Origin: Pseudomonas fluorescens
GTDB taxonomy: Bacteria > Pseudomonadota > Gammaproteobacteria > Pseudomonadales > Pseudomonadaceae
Assembly: GCF_902497785.1 (NCBI RefSeq)
Contig: NZ_CABVHK010000001.1
Location: forward strand, 479,578-543,577
Direction: 5' to 3'
Length of the DNA stretch: 64,000 bases
A program made the translations under genes and the position numbers. Position 1 is the first letter of the stretch; every line of letters starts with the position of its first letter. The notes beneath the pieces were generated by a model. That model saw only the letters and a program-made list of their open reading frames with translations. It ran no database searches and had not been told where the DNA came from. Shown one piece after another: positions 43,011 to 53,491 of the stretch.

Positions 43011-44369
43011 ATGAAATGCATACACACGCTGTTGAGCGCCTCCCTGGCCCTGTCCTTCGCCGGTCTTGTCCAGGCCGCCGTGCCTGCCGCAGACGCCGCG
43101 AAACTAGGCAGCAACCTGACCTCCGTCGGCGCCGAAAAGGCCGGTAACGCCGATGGCTCCATCCCGGCCTACACCGGCGGCCTGACCAGCCTGCCGGCGG
43201 GTTTCAAGGCCGGTGACAGCTTTCGTCCCGACCCCTATGCCAACGAGAAGCCGCTGTTGGTGATTGATGGCAAGAACGTCGCCCAGTACAAGAATCAGCT
43301 GACCGCGGTCACTGTCGAACTGGCCACGCGTTACCCAGGTTTTCGCGTCGAGGTCTATCCGACTCATCGCAGCGTGGCATTGCCTCAGAGTGTGCTGGAC
43401 AACACGTTGAAGAACGCGACCGGCGCCAAGTCGCTGGAGAACGGTAACGCCATCGAAAACGTTCTGCCGGGCGTGCCGTTCCCGATCCCGCAGACCGGGG
43501 CAGAGGCCATGTGGAACCACTTGCTGCGCTATCAGGGTGTTGCGTACTCCACCAAATATGATTCCTGGAACGTCGATTCCTCGGGCGCGCAGAACCTGGC
43601 CACCAGTGGTGAGATCGTCAACTCGTTCCCGATCTTCGAAGACCCGAGCAAGGTCATCGATGGCAAGGACACCTACTTCCAGACTCGCCTTTACTACACC
43701 GGCCCGGCACGTCGTGCGGGAGAGGCGATCATGCTCAAGGACGCGGCCAACCCGCTAGTGCAGTCACGCCGCGCCTGGCAGTACTTGCCCGGTCAGCGCC
43801 GCGTGAAGCTGGCTCCGACCCTGGCCTATGACACGCCAAACCCGGGCACCGCCGGTTCCGGTACTTATGATGACGTCTATGTCTTCAACGGTGCGCTGGA
43901 TCGCTATGACTGGAAGCTGGTCGGCAAGCAGGAAATGATCGTGCCGTACAACACTTACACGTTGAGCTACATCAAGGATCCGAAAGCCCTGACCACCCCC
44001 AATCACCTTGCGCCGCAGTACGTGCGCTGGGAGAAGCATCGTGTGTGGGTTGTGGAAGGCACACTCAAGTCGGGTGCCCGTCACGTCTACGCCAAGCGTC
44101 GCTTCTATCTGGACGAGGACAGCTGGGTGGCTCTGGCATCCGATCAATACGATGCACGCGGCCAACTGTATCGCGGTTCGTTCAGCTTCCTCTCGCAAAG
44201 CTACGACGTGACAACCCCCAACACCACGCCGCACGTGATCTATGACCTGGTGGGGGGGACTTACAACATCAACGGGTTGTCGGGTGCCTACGGCGGCATC
44301 AAATACATCGCGCCGCTTTCCAAGTCGCAGTGGTCGCCGGATGCGCTGGCCGGTAACGGAGTTCGCTAA
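43011..44369 (+). CDS. DUF1329 family exported protein
   Basis: 452-aa DUF1329 protein with a signal peptide (LALSFAGLVQA, cut before AVPAADAA). The mature protein is beta-rich and distantly LolA/LolB-like in fold, which suggests a periplasmic lipid or hydrophobic ligand carrier. Typical family text is VYPTHRSVALPQSV and RRVKLAPTLAYDTPNPGTAG. GCAGGAG precedes the ATG at 43011. It always travels with DUF1302 and usually with an RND protein, as here. Confidence 0.87.
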   Translation: MKCIHTLLSASLALSFAGLVQAAVPAADAAKLGSNLTSVGAEKAGNADGSIPAYTGGLTSLPAGFKAGDSFRPDPYANEKPLLVIDGKNVAQYKNQLTAVTVELATRYPGFRVEVYPTHRSVALPQSVLDNTLKNATGAKSLENGNAIENVLPGVPFPIPQTGAEAMWNHLLRYQGVAYSTKYDSWNVDSSGAQNLATSGEIVNSFPIFEDPSKVIDGKDTYFQTRLYYTGPARRAGEAIMLKDAANPLVQSRRAWQYLPGQRRVKLAPTLAYDTPNPGTAGSGTYDDVYVFNGALDRYDWKLVGKQEMIVPYNTYTLSYIKDPKALTTPNHLAPQYVRWEKHRVWVVEGTLKSGARHVYAKRRFYLDEDSWVALASDQYDARGQLYRGSFSFLSQSYDVTTPNTTPHVIYDLVGGTYNINGLSGAYGGIKYIAPLSKSQWSPDALAGNGVR

Positions 44370-44439
44370 GTCACGTACACCAAAAGTCCGGGCCGGTGGC
44401 GGTAGAGCGCCGGTTTCGGCTTTGGCAAGAGGACGCACC

Positions 44440-45501
44440 ATGTGTTTATTCAAAACGCTTGCGCCGCTGATGTTGGTGGTGTGGCAGACGTTCGCACAGG
44501 CCGCAGGCTACGTTGATGTGCTGGACCTGCCCGCCAGGCATAGTGCCTTGGCGGTGCGCAGTCCGTTGCTGGACGTCGCGAATGCCGGGCCGCGTCTGGT
44601 GGCGGTCGGGCAGCGCGGGCACATTCTTTATTCCGACGATGCCGGCCAGCAATGGCAGCAGGCCAGTGTGCCGGTCAGCAGCGACCTGAATGCCGTGTAC
44701 TTTTCCAGTCCTCGGCAGGGCTGGGCAGTCGGCAACGATGGCGTGATTCTGCACAGCAGCGACGCAGGCGCGACCTGGAAAAAGCAACTGGACGGGCGAC
44801 AGATCGGTGCCTTGCTGATCAAGCATTATGCCGCGCTGGCGAACGCCGAGCCGTCCAGCGAACAATGGCCGCTGCTCGTCGCCGATGGTCAGCGACTGGA
44901 CGAGGAGGGCGCCGACAAGCCCTTGCTCGACGTCTGGTTTGCCGACGACAAGGTCGGCTATGTGGTCGGCGTGTTCAACCTGATTCTGCGCACCGACGAC
45001 GCAGGCCAGAGCTGGACGCCTTTTCAGGACCGCACCGATAACCCGCAGAACTTCCACTTGAACGCCATCGCGTCGACCGGCGATGCGCTGTACATCGTCG
45101 GCGAGCAGGGCCTGGTGCTGAAATGGGACGAAGCGCAGCAGCGATTCGCCGCCCTGGGCACCCCGTACCCAGGCAGCTTTTTCGGTGTCGTCGGCAAGCC
45201 TGGCGAAGTCGTCGTTTACGGCCTGCGCGGCAACGTGTTGCGCAGCACCGATGGCGGTCTGCACTGGACGGCGTTCGACACGGGCCTGCAGGTCAGTGTC
45301 ACCGCGGCGGCCGTCGACGCTCACGGGCAATACCGGCTGTTCACTCAGGCGGGGCACATGCTGGTCGATCAGGCCGACAACGTCCGGTTGCAACTGTTGC
45401 CACAACTGAACCCGTCACCGGTGGCCGGTGCTGCCCTCGCCAGCGATGGAGCGCTGATCGTGGTCGGCAGCCGTGGTGCGCGTGCGCTTCTCAAAGAATA
45501 A
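44440..45501 (+). CDS. YCF48/HCF136-like beta-propeller, exported
   Basis: 353-aa protein with an N-terminal signal peptide (LMLVVWQTFAQA) and a seven-bladed BNR-type propeller. Repeated blade motifs are ILYSDDAGQQWQQ, ILHSSDAGATWKK, ILRTDDAGQSWTPF and VLRSTDGGLHWTAF. Bacterial members sit in DUF1302/DUF1329/RND loci. A role as periplasmic assembly or adaptor factor for the RND pump is assumed in the literature but not proven. It overlaps nothing; the RND gene starts 31 bases after its stop. Confidence 0.85.
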   Translation: MCLFKTLAPLMLVVWQTFAQAAGYVDVLDLPARHSALAVRSPLLDVANAGPRLVAVGQRGHILYSDDAGQQWQQASVPVSSDLNAVYFSSPRQGWAVGNDGVILHSSDAGATWKKQLDGRQIGALLIKHYAALANAEPSSEQWPLLVADGQRLDEEGADKPLLDVWFADDKVGYVVGVFNLILRTDDAGQSWTPFQDRTDNPQNFHLNAIASTGDALYIVGEQGLVLKWDEAQQRFAALGTPYPGSFFGVVGKPGEVVVYGLRGNVLRSTDGGLHWTAFDTGLQVSVTAAAVDAHGQYRLFTQAGHMLVDQADNVRLQLLPQLNPSPVAGAALASDGALIVVGSRGARALLKE

Positions 45502-45532
45502 GAGCCAGAACAACAAGAGCGAGTACTCAGAC

Positions 45533-48040
45533 ATGGCCATTACCAAGCAAGACAACATGCCGGTGATCCGCGATCTGCATGACTTTGATCGGCGCTCCGG
45601 CAATCTGCTGGAGCGGCTGGTGTTCAACTACCGCCCGCTGTTCATCGTGCTTATGAGCCTGGCGACGCTGGTGCTTGGCTATATGGCGGCCACGCGCCTG
45701 GAGCTGCGTCCAAGCTTCGAAAAAATGATCCCGCAAAGCCAGCCGTACATTCAGAATTTCCTCGAAAACCGCCAGTCGCTGCGCGGTCTGGGTAACTCCG
45801 TTCGAGTCGTGGTGGAAAACACTCAGGGCGATATCTTCGACCCCGAATACCTCAACGTCCTCAAACAGGTCAACGACGAACTGTTCCTCGCCGAGGGCGT
45901 TGATCGTGCGTGGATGAAGTCGCTGTGGACGCCGGCCGTGCGCTGGACGGAAGTCACTGAAGAAGGCTTCCAGGGCGGCCCGGTGATGCCCGACAGCTAT
46001 CAGGGTTCACCCTCCGACATCGAACAGCTGCGGCAGAACATCACGCGTGCCGGCATCGTCGGCAGTCTGGTCGCCAGTGATTTCAAATCGAGCATGCTGA
46101 TCGTGCCGCTGCTGGACAAAACATCGGCCACCGGCCAGAGCCTTAATTACCATCAATTTTCGCGGATGCTCGAAGAGCAATTGCGCGACAAGCTCGAATT
46201 TGCCGGTGACCGTTCGGCGCGCAAGGCCGGGGAGGAGGGCAAGGGCCCCTACAAGGTGCGGGTGATCGGCTTTGCCAAGCTGATCGGCGACCTGATCGAT
46301 GGTTTGATTCAGGTCATGATGTTCTTCGGCCTGGCTGTGGTCACGTCCCTGGTCGTCATCTATTTCTACACCCGCTGTGTGCGCAGCACCTTGCTGGTGG
46401 TCGGCTGTTCGCTGATCGCGGTGATCTGGCAACTGGGCATTGTTGCCTGGCTGGGTTATGCCATTGATCCCTATTCGGTGCTGGTACCGTTCCTGATCTT
46501 TGCCATTGGCGTGTCCCACGCGGCGCAAAAGATGAATGGCATCATGCAGGACATCGCCCGTGGCACCCATAGACAGGTGGCGGCGCGCTACACCTTCCGC
46601 CGTCTGTTCATCGCTGGCGTCACCGCGCTGCTGGCCGATGCGGTGGGCTTCGCGGTGTTGATGCTGATCGATATCCCGGTGATCCAGGACCTGGCCATCA
46701 CCGCCAGTATCGGCGTGGCCGTACTGATTTTCACATCGTTGCTGCTGATGCCGGTGGCGCTATCTTTCGTGGGTGTCGGCAGCGAAGCCGCCAAGCGTGC
46801 GCTGGCAATCGATTCACGGGCGAGTGCACACAAAGGCCTTGGCCAGCTGTGGGACGGTCTTGATCGCTTCACCACACCGAAGTGGGCCACCGGCGCCGTC
46901 CTCGTAGCGGCCTTGCTCGGGATCGGTGGCTTCATGGTCAGCCTGCACCTGAAAATCGGCGACCTCGACAGCGGTGCCCCGGAATTGCGTGCAGACTCGC
47001 GCTACAACCGCGACAACGCCTACATCACCCAGCATTACGCGCTGTCCAGCGACCTGTTCGCCGTCATGATCAAGACCCCGGCCGAAGGGTGCCTGAATTA
47101 CCAGACGCTGGTTCTCGCCGACCGCCTGGCCTGGGAGCTTCAGCAGTATCCCGGGGTGCAGGCAACGGCGTCACTGGTCAATGCGGTGCGGCAGATTACG
47201 GCGGGGTCCTATGAGGGCAATCCCAAGCTCAACAGCATTCAACGCAACCAGAACGTGCTGAACTATGCCGCGCAGCAAGCCTCGGTCAATTCCCCGGAAT
47301 TGTTCAACACCGATTGTTCGCTGATGCCGGTGATCGCCTTCCTCAAGGACCACAAGGCCGAGACACTGGACGCCGTGGTCGCCATCGCCGACCGGTTCGC
47401 CAGGGACAACAGCACCGAGGATCGCCAGTTTCTGCTGGCGGCTGGCACTGCCGGTATCGAGGCGGCCACGAACATTGTGGTGCGCGAGGCCAATCGCACC
47501 ATGCTCCTCTACGTGTATGCGGCGGTCACGCTGTTTTGCCTGATCACCTTCCGCAGTTGGCGCGCCACCTTGGTGGCCTTGCTGCCGCTGGTGCTGACTT
47601 CGATCCTCTGCGAGGCCTTGATGGTGGTCATGGGGATTGGCGTCAAGGTGGCCACGCTGCCGGTGATCGCGCTGGGTGTTGGCATCGGCGTGGACTACGC
47701 GCTGTACTTGCTCAGTGTTCAGCTGCAATACCAGCGCCAGGGGTTGTCGCTGGGGCAGGCCTATCGCAATGCTGTGTCATTCACCGGTCGAGTGGTGGGC
47801 CTGGTGGGGATTACCCTGGCGGCTGGCGTGGTGTGCTGGGTGTGGTCGCCGATCAAGTTCCAGGCGGACATGGGCATTTTGCTGACCTTCATGTTTTTGT
47901 GGAACATGTTGGGCGCCTTGATCCTGATCCCGGCGCTGTCGCATTTTCTGTTGCGCACCGATCACGTCCTGAATAAAAAAGCGCAAGAAACGGCGCTTGA
48001 AATGTCAGGCGCTGAGGTGTCGCAGGGATGGCAAGGGTAG
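45533..48040 (+). CDS. RND (MMPL) family transporter
   Basis: 835-aa RND-superfamily protein of the MMPL/hopanoid-transporter-like type. Two halves each have one membrane segment, a large periplasmic loop (residues about 60-255 and 480-640) and a bundle of five segments (GLIQVMMFFGLAVVTSLVVI to LLMPVALSFVGV, and TMLLYVYAAVTLFCLITF to LILIPALSHFLL). It could move lipids, steroids or other hydrophobic molecules. It starts at 45533 after the YCF48 gene, and a hairpin terminator follows. Confidence 0.88.
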   Translation: MAITKQDNMPVIRDLHDFDRRSGNLLERLVFNYRPLFIVLMSLATLVLGYMAATRLELRPSFEKMIPQSQPYIQNFLENRQSLRGLGNSVRVVVENTQGDIFDPEYLNVLKQVNDELFLAEGVDRAWMKSLWTPAVRWTEVTEEGFQGGPVMPDSYQGSPSDIEQLRQNITRAGIVGSLVASDFKSSMLIVPLLDKTSATGQSLNYHQFSRMLEEQLRDKLEFAGDRSARKAGEEGKGPYKVRVIGFAKLIGDLIDGLIQVMMFFGLAVVTSLVVIYFYTRCVRSTLLVVGCSLIAVIWQLGIVAWLGYAIDPYSVLVPFLIFAIGVSHAAQKMNGIMQDIARGTHRQVAARYTFRRLFIAGVTALLADAVGFAVLMLIDIPVIQDLAITASIGVAVLIFTSLLLMPVALSFVGVGSEAAKRALAIDSRASAHKGLGQLWDGLDRFTTPKWATGAVLVAALLGIGGFMVSLHLKIGDLDSGAPELRADSRYNRDNAYITQHYALSSDLFAVMIKTPAEGCLNYQTLVLADRLAWELQQYPGVQATASLVNAVRQITAGSYEGNPKLNSIQRNQNVLNYAAQQASVNSPELFNTDCSLMPVIAFLKDHKAETLDAVVAIADRFARDNSTEDRQFLLAAGTAGIEAATNIVVREANRTMLLYVYAAVTLFCLITFRSWRATLVALLPLVLTSILCEALMVVMGIGVKVATLPVIALGVGIGVDYALYLLSVQLQYQRQGLSLGQAYRNAVSFTGRVVGLVGITLAAGVVCWVWSPIKFQADMGILLTFMFLWNMLGALILIPALSHFLLRTDHVLNKKAQETALEMSGAEVSQGWQG

Positions 48041-48065
48041 GGTCCCAGTCAGTCGATTCTTAGAC

Positions 48066-48106
48066 TCAAGGGTTTGCGGGCGAAAGTTGACTCAAACCCT
48101 TTTTGT
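48066..48106 (+). terminator. Terminator after the RND gene, near-copy of one at 22907
   Basis: AAGGGTTTG (48068-48076) pairs with CAAACCCTT (48093-48101), followed by TTTTTG. The surrounding 45-50 bases are close to the terminator downstream of tRNA-Leu, in the same orientation. Confidence 0.85.
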
Positions 48107-48116
48107 TTACGGATCG

Positions 48117-48320
48117 CTAATCCTGCCCAGTGTTTTCCTTATGATCACGGCGCTCAACGCCGGAAGGATTGCCGGTGTTCACAAGCCTTCTCTCTACCAG
48201 AATATTTTGCAGTGCCTGGCGTTGAGCGGCGTCCAGCTGATCCTCTCTTTCCTTGAGTTCAAGCAGTATCGGGCTGGACCAGGCGCGATAGGTTTTCTCG
48301 GCCATTGGAATTGATTTCAT
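48117..48320 (-). CDS. Small hypothetical protein, 67 aa
   Basis: Unknown 67-aa soluble protein, charged, with one likely helix (SPILLELKEREDQLDAAQRQ) and a polar tail. A very good ribosome site (AGGAGGAG) precedes the ATG at 48320. About 250 bases upstream (48321-48570) hold no gene I can support. Function unknown. Confidence 0.7.
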   Translation of the reverse strand: MKSIPMAEKTYRAWSSPILLELKEREDQLDAAQRQALQNILVERRLVNTGNPSGVERRDHKENTGQD

Positions 48321-48570
48321 TCACTCCTCCTGGACAGAACGTCTGCCAAAAATAGCCCACAGTTCCGATGCGAAATCCTAGTTGAAGGATTCGCTCTTCA
48401 CTCAAATTAAATGGCATATAAAGCTGTTGAATTTATCGTCAATCAATATATTCAACTTCAAAGTTCAGTGTGCACCAGGTCAGTCTTGCCCAATGCACAC
48501 TCTGAGAATCAGTGTGGCTAACCTCAATGTCGTCACTGGTTTCCCGGACGCCTGTAGCCACACCATTGAG

Positions 48571-48855
48571 CTAAACGAAGGGTTGACCGGTAAAGCCACG
48601 GGGCAAGCGTTGCAAACCGGCCATGGCGGTCAGGCGCTCGACCCACGCCGCGCGCCAGTCGCTGGCGGTGTGGGTGACTTTAGCTTTGCGGGCCGCGCGC
48701 CTCGCCGCATTACGCTCGTTCTTGCGCGCATCCTTGAAAGCATCGGTGTTGCGGCAACTTCTGCATTTCACTCGGGCGAGTTCAGTGGTTGAAGTGAGTT
48801 TGTTGCCATCGTGCCCGCAAGCCAGATGCCCGCCGACTTTGAAGTGAGTAACCAT
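48571..48855 (-). CDS. Small hypothetical protein with possible zinc ribbon, 94 aa
   Basis: 94-aa basic protein. The N-terminal part carries GGHLACGHDGNKL and VKCRSCRNTDAF, where three Cys and a His could bind zinc. The middle is very basic (KNERNAARRAARKAK), and the tail contains DWRAAWVERLTAMAGL. The start at 48855 has AAGGAG upstream; the frame upstream to 49080 lacks a site. DNA or RNA binding is conceivable. Confidence 0.65.
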   Translation of the reverse strand: MVTHFKVGGHLACGHDGNKLTSTTELARVKCRSCRNTDAFKDARKNERNAARRAARKAKVTHTASDWRAAWVERLTAMAGLQRLPRGFTGQPFV

Positions 48856-49163
48856 CAGACGTCTCCTTGGTGACGTGTAATCATTTGACCTTTGGCAACC
48901 GATGACGTTCGTTGTCCGCAGAGCAGGCAAAAAAATGGCCCGCATGCGGGCGGGCCAAGGGGATTCACTTAAGGAGTAGGTCCACTCTAAGGCTTGAGTT
49001 GTGAACGCAGTGTGAAATGGCCGGGCAAAAAAATCCCGGCGCGAGGCCAGGCGGGTATTTATCGACAGGTGGTCAGGCAAGGACGCACGCGGTGACGGAG
49101 ACGTCGCCGTTCATGCGTCCTGAATCAGACCGTGCGGGCTTTTTCTGCGTCCAGATCGACGCG
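48856..49163. other. 308-base gap without a gene
   Basis: No convincing reading frame. GGCCCGC (48937-48943) pairs with GCGGGCC (48950-48956) next to seven A at about 48929-48935, which reads as a Rho-independent terminator on the minus strand for the gene at 49164. The rest shows nothing I can interpret. Confidence 0.6.
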
Positions 49164-49394
49164 TCATCTGAACCGTGGCAGCGGCCGCTCGACAGGTTTG
49201 AGCGAGGACAGGGTGTTGCGAATCAGGGGTGTGTCCTTCTCGATGTCGTTCAGGCGATCACGGATTCTGAGGGCGGTCGGGTGTCCGCCTTGATGATCGA
49301 CCCAGTCAGCGATCTCCTTGCACGCCGCAGCCAAACGCGCCTGACGGGAATCAAGCAAGGTGAGCAGGGTGGTGATGGACTCTTTTTCGGACAT
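49164..49394 (-). CDS. Small hypothetical protein, 76 aa
   Basis: 76-aa helical protein (MSEKESITTLLTLLDSRQAR, then HPTALRIRDRLNDIEKDT), soluble, no known domain recognised. GGAGG precedes the ATG at 49394 by 9 bases. Neighbours are other small unknown genes on the same strand separated by terminators, so it is its own unit. Confidence 0.7.
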   Translation of the reverse strand: MSEKESITTLLTLLDSRQARLAAACKEIADWVDHQGGHPTALRIRDRLNDIEKDTPLIRNTLSSLKPVERPLPRFR

Positions 49395-49436
49395 GGCAAA
49401 CACCTCCGTTGAAGAAACCTGGCAAATGGCAACAAA

Positions 49437-49457
49437 AAGCCCGCTTGGAGCGAGCTT
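49437..49457 (-). terminator. Rho-independent terminator (minus strand)
   Basis: AAGCCCGC (49437-49444) pairs with GCGAGCTT (49450-49457) with one mismatch. On the minus strand the stem is followed by five T, which ends the gene at 49510. Confidence 0.7.
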
Positions 49458-49509
49458 TCTGCCGTTGGGGTCGCTGTTCCTTCAGCAGACTTCAGTATAG
49501 ACCCGGTCT

Positions 49510-49731
49510 TCAGCCTTGTCGGGCCGTCACGTGGGACCGGGCATTGAGCTGATGGCAGACACGCTTTGCATCTTCCTCAAGATCAAAACCATCGCCGATG
49601 AAACCGCGGGTGCGGGTGTCGGCGATGCGATACCAGACGGCAGCGTCTGGCGGTGGATGATCGGCTTCCCCGGCTCGGCGGCCATGAATAATGATCTTGT
49701 TGCAACGCTTAACTACGAAAATGTCTTCCAT
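49510..49731 (-). CDS. Small hypothetical protein, 73 aa
   Basis: 73-aa protein beginning MEDIFVVKRCNKIIIHGRRA, with WYRIADTRTRGFIGDGFDLE in the middle, a compact alpha/beta arrangement. No family recognised. The start at 49731 is uncertain: only a close GGTGAG is upstream, and an ATG at 49776 would add 15 residues. It lies downstream of the topoisomerase gene on the same strand. Confidence 0.55.
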   Translation of the reverse strand: MEDIFVVKRCNKIIIHGRRAGEADHPPPDAAVWYRIADTRTRGFIGDGFDLEEDAKRVCHQLNARSHVTARQG

Positions 49732-49802
49732 GGCCTCACCGAAGCTAATTCTTGTCACATCAACTATAGAAGCCATTGGTGATCGTGCAAAAAAGTCACG
49801 GG

Positions 49803-50843
49803 TCAGTTCGTCGGTTGTGCCGCCTCGATCATCTTCTCCAGGTACATTGCCAGCCCGACTTCCTCGGCCCTGAGGCCTTTTCGTGTTCTCGGGCGCGGTA
49901 ACTGTGCGAGTGCTCCCAGCAGAAAACCCTCGAGTACCGCCGGGTGGATGTAGCATTTTCGGCAAACCGCGGGGGTGTTGCCCAGTTGCCTGGCGACGTT
50001 CTTCACCATCTCCACCACATGCCGCTTGGCATCCGACTCGGGTTCCCAGTGCAATTCGCGCAACACCGACAGCGCCAGCGCGCTACCCGCCCAGGTGCGG
50101 TAATCCTTGGCGGTGAAGTCCGCGCCGGTGAGGGTTTGCAGGTAGGCATTCACGTCGGCGGAACTGACGGTGTGCCGCTCGCCGTTTTCGTCCAGATACT
50201 GAAACAGGTTCTGTCCGGGAATTTCCTGGCAGCGTTTGATGATCCGCGCGAGGCGCCGGTCTTTCACGGTGATCTGGTGCTCGACGCCGCTCTTGCCGCG
50301 AAACTGAAACTTGATCGCCGTGCCGTTGACCTCGACGTGGCGGTTGCGCAAGGTGGTCAGTCCGTAGGAGCGATTGTCCCTCGCGTACTGCGTGTTGCCG
50401 ACCCGGATCAACGTCGCATCGAGCAGGGTAATCACAGTGGCCATCACCTTGTCGCGACTGAAGCCCGGGGCCTCCAGCAGCGTTTCAAGCTGTTTGCGCA
50501 GCTTCGGCAGGGCCAGCCCGAAGTCGCGCAGGCGTGCGTATTTATCGGCATCGCGCACTTCACGCCAGCGCGAGTGATAACGGTATTGTTTGCGCCCTCG
50601 GGCGTCCCGTCCCGTCGCTTGCAGGTGCCCGCGCGGGTCGGCGCAAATCCAGACATCGGTGTAGGCGGGCGGCACGGCCAACGCGTTGATGCGTTTGATT
50701 TCATCCGGGTCGGTGATGCGCTGGCCCGCCGTGTCGAAGTAGCAGAACTTGCCGCGCAGTTTCTTGCGGGTGAGGCCGGGTTGGGTATCGTCGACGTAGT
50801 GCAGGTCCGGCGGCAGCACGTCGGGCAGTGCGGAATCGGGCAT
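49803..50843 (-). CDS. DNA topoisomerase IB
   Basis: 346-aa bacterial type IB topoisomerase (poxvirus-like), which relaxes supercoils by a 3'-phosphotyrosine intermediate. Features are GLTRKKLRGKFCYFD, QYRYHSRWREVRDADKY, the catalytic Arg/Lys core (IKFQFRGKSGVEHQ, DFTAKDYRTWAGS) and the nucleophile Tyr in CRKCYIHPAVLEG. The start at 50843 has AAGGA upstream. Such accessory enzymes are common in pseudomonads. The gene is monocistronic. Confidence 0.93.
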   Translation of the reverse strand: MPDSALPDVLPPDLHYVDDTQPGLTRKKLRGKFCYFDTAGQRITDPDEIKRINALAVPPAYTDVWICADPRGHLQATGRDARGRKQYRYHSRWREVRDADKYARLRDFGLALPKLRKQLETLLEAPGFSRDKVMATVITLLDATLIRVGNTQYARDNRSYGLTTLRNRHVEVNGTAIKFQFRGKSGVEHQITVKDRRLARIIKRCQEIPGQNLFQYLDENGERHTVSSADVNAYLQTLTGADFTAKDYRTWAGSALALSVLRELHWEPESDAKRHVVEMVKNVARQLGNTPAVCRKCYIHPAVLEGFLLGALAQLPRPRTRKGLRAEEVGLAMYLEKMIEAAQPTN

Positions 50844-50918
50844 GGCAGTAATCCTTGGCAACGAATCAGGGGCCGATAAAGCCATTGACCGCGCACCGAT
50901 GCAGACGTGCCAGCGGAT

Positions 50919-51998
50919 TTACGCCAGTACCGCCACTGCCTTGATCTGTGCCCAAAGTTGCTGGCCGGGATGCACGTGCAGCTGATCCCGGGAATAGCGG
51001 GTGATTCGCGCGAGCAGCGGCGTGCCGGCGGCGTCCAGCCGAATCAGTACGTGTGCGGCGTTGTCAGCGCCCATTTCGCTGATTACAGTGACCGGCAAGC
51101 GATTGAGGATGCTGCTTTGGCCGATGCTTTCCAGGCTCAGGCTGACATCGCGCGCCTGAACTTTGCACCTCAGCGCCTGACCGGCCTCCATCGGCGTGTG
51201 CGCGACACGGATGTTCAGGGCTGTGTCGGGCAATTGCAGAGTCAGCAACTGATAGTCGGCGTCATAAGCACTGACGTGGCCCTCGATCACCACGCCAGCG
51301 TCATCGCCCAGCGCCAGGGGCAGGTCGAGACGAGCGAGGGTTTCCCCAATGGGGCCGCTGGCCAGGGCTTTACCGTGACTGAGCAGAACGATGTGATCGG
51401 CCAGCCGCGCCACTTCATCCTGGGAATGACTGACGTACAGCACCGGAATGTCCAGCTCATCGTGCAACCGTTGCAGGTAGGGCAGGATTTCACCTTTGCG
51501 TTGTGCATCCAGCGCCGCCAGCGGTTCGTCCATCAGCAACAGTTTCGGGCTGGTGAGCAGGGCGCGGGCAATGCCGACGCGTTGGCGTTCCCCTCCTGAC
51601 AGATGCTGCGGATGACGGTCCAGCAGATGGCCGATGCCCAGTAATTCCGTGGCGTGAGTCAGGTCGACCCGGCGTTGTGCTTGCGCAATGCGCTTGAGGC
51701 CGAACTCCAGATTCGCCAGCACCGACAGATGCGAAAACAGGCTGGCTTCCTGAAAGACATAACCGAGCGCACGTTTGTGCGGCGCGACGAAAATATTCCT
51801 GGCGCTGTCCTGCCAGACTTCACCGTTGACCTGAATGAATCCCTGTTCTGCGCGCTCGAGGCCGGCGATGCAGCGCAAGCACGTGGTCTTGCCGGAACCC
51901 GAATGACCGTAGAGTGCGGTGACACCGCGGCCGGGCAGCTGCAAATCGACGTCCAGAGCAAACCCGGAATAATTGAGTTTAAGGCGCGTTTGAATCAT
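50919..51998 (-). CDS. modC: Molybdate ABC transporter ATP-binding protein ModC
   Basis: 359-aa ABC ATPase. Walker [11 protein letters not shown] near residue 31, signature [16 protein letters not shown], Walker [14 protein letters not shown], and H-loop [15 protein letters not shown]. The last 70 residues form the molybdate-binding (mop/TOBE) domain (GSLQA-like region [20 protein letters not shown]). It is the third gene of modABC, 3 bases behind modB. Confidence 0.95.
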   Translation of the reverse strand: MIQTRLKLNYSGFALDVDLQLPGRGVTALYGHSGSGKTTCLRCIAGLERAEQGFIQVNGEVWQDSARNIFVAPHKRALGYVFQEASLFSHLSVLANLEFGLKRIAQAQRRVDLTHATELLGIGHLLDRHPQHLSGGERQRVGIARALLTSPKLLLMDEPLAALDAQRKGEILPYLQRLHDELDIPVLYVSHSQDEVARLADHIVLLSHGKALASGPIGETLARLDLPLALGDDAGVVIEGHVSAYDADYQLLTLQLPDTALNIRVAHTPMEAGQALRCKVQARDVSLSLESIGQSSILNRLPVTVISEMGADNAAHVLIRLDAAGTPLLARITRYSRDQLHVHPGQQLWAQIKAVAVLA

Positions 51999-52001
51999 CG
52001 A

Positions 52002-52682
52002 TCAGCCCCAGCCCGCTTTGGTTTTGCGGCTGGAATAGAGCGCCAGCAACACGGCAAACGAGAACACCAGCATCGCCCCGGCCAGCCAGTGCGCCTGAGC
52101 GTATTCCATGGCTTCGACGTGATCGTAGATTTGCACCGACACCACGCGGGTCTTGTCGGGAATATTGCCGCCAATCATCAGCACCACGCCGAACTCGCCG
52201 ACGGTGTGGGCGAAGCCGAGAATCGCCGCCGTGATGAAACCCGGTCGGGCCAGCGGCAGGATCACGCTGAAAAAGGTATCCCAAGGATTGGCGCGCAAGG
52301 TCGCGGCCACTTCCAGTGGGCGGGTGCCGATGGCGGAAAAGGCGTTTTGCAGCGGCTGGACCACAAACGGCATCGAGTACAGCACCGAGCCGATGACCAA
52401 CCCGGCAAAACTGAACGTGAGAGTGCCCAGCCCCAGCGCTTGGGTGAACTGACCGATAAACCCGTGGGGGCCGAGCGCCAGCAGCAGATAAAAACCAATC
52501 ACAGTGGGTGGCAACACCAGGGGCAGGGCGACGATGGCCCCGACCGGGCCGCGCCACCAGGACCGGGTGCGCGATAGCCATAACGCAATCGGAGTGCCGA
52601 TGATCAGCAGAATGACCGTCGTCAGGGACGCGAGTTTCAGGGTCAGCCAGATCGCGGAAAAGTCGGCACTCGATAGCATCAT
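52002..52682 (-). CDS. modB: Molybdate ABC transporter permease ModB
   Basis: 226-aa inner-membrane permease with about five helices and the EAA loop ([20 protein letters not shown]) that contacts Mod[21 protein letters not shown] at the start is typical. Its ATG directly abuts the modA stop, so translation is coupled. Confidence 0.95.
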   Translation of the reverse strand: MMLSSADFSAIWLTLKLASLTTVILLIIGTPIALWLSRTRSWWRGPVGAIVALPLVLPPTVIGFYLLLALGPHGFIGQFTQALGLGTLTFSFAGLVIGSVLYSMPFVVQPLQNAFSAIGTRPLEVAATLRANPWDTFFSVILPLARPGFITAAILGFAHTVGEFGVVLMIGGNIPDKTRVVSVQIYDHVEAMEYAQAHWLAGAMLVFSFAVLLALYSSRKTKAGWG

Positions 52683-53462
<780 letters not shown>

Positions 53463-53491
53463 TTACAGGCAAGTGACGCGAAGGGTTGAAA

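Noticed and set aside
48382-48792. 136-codon plus-strand ORF behind the RND gene
   Set aside because: No ribosome site, and its second half mirrors the minus-strand gene at 48571, which has one.
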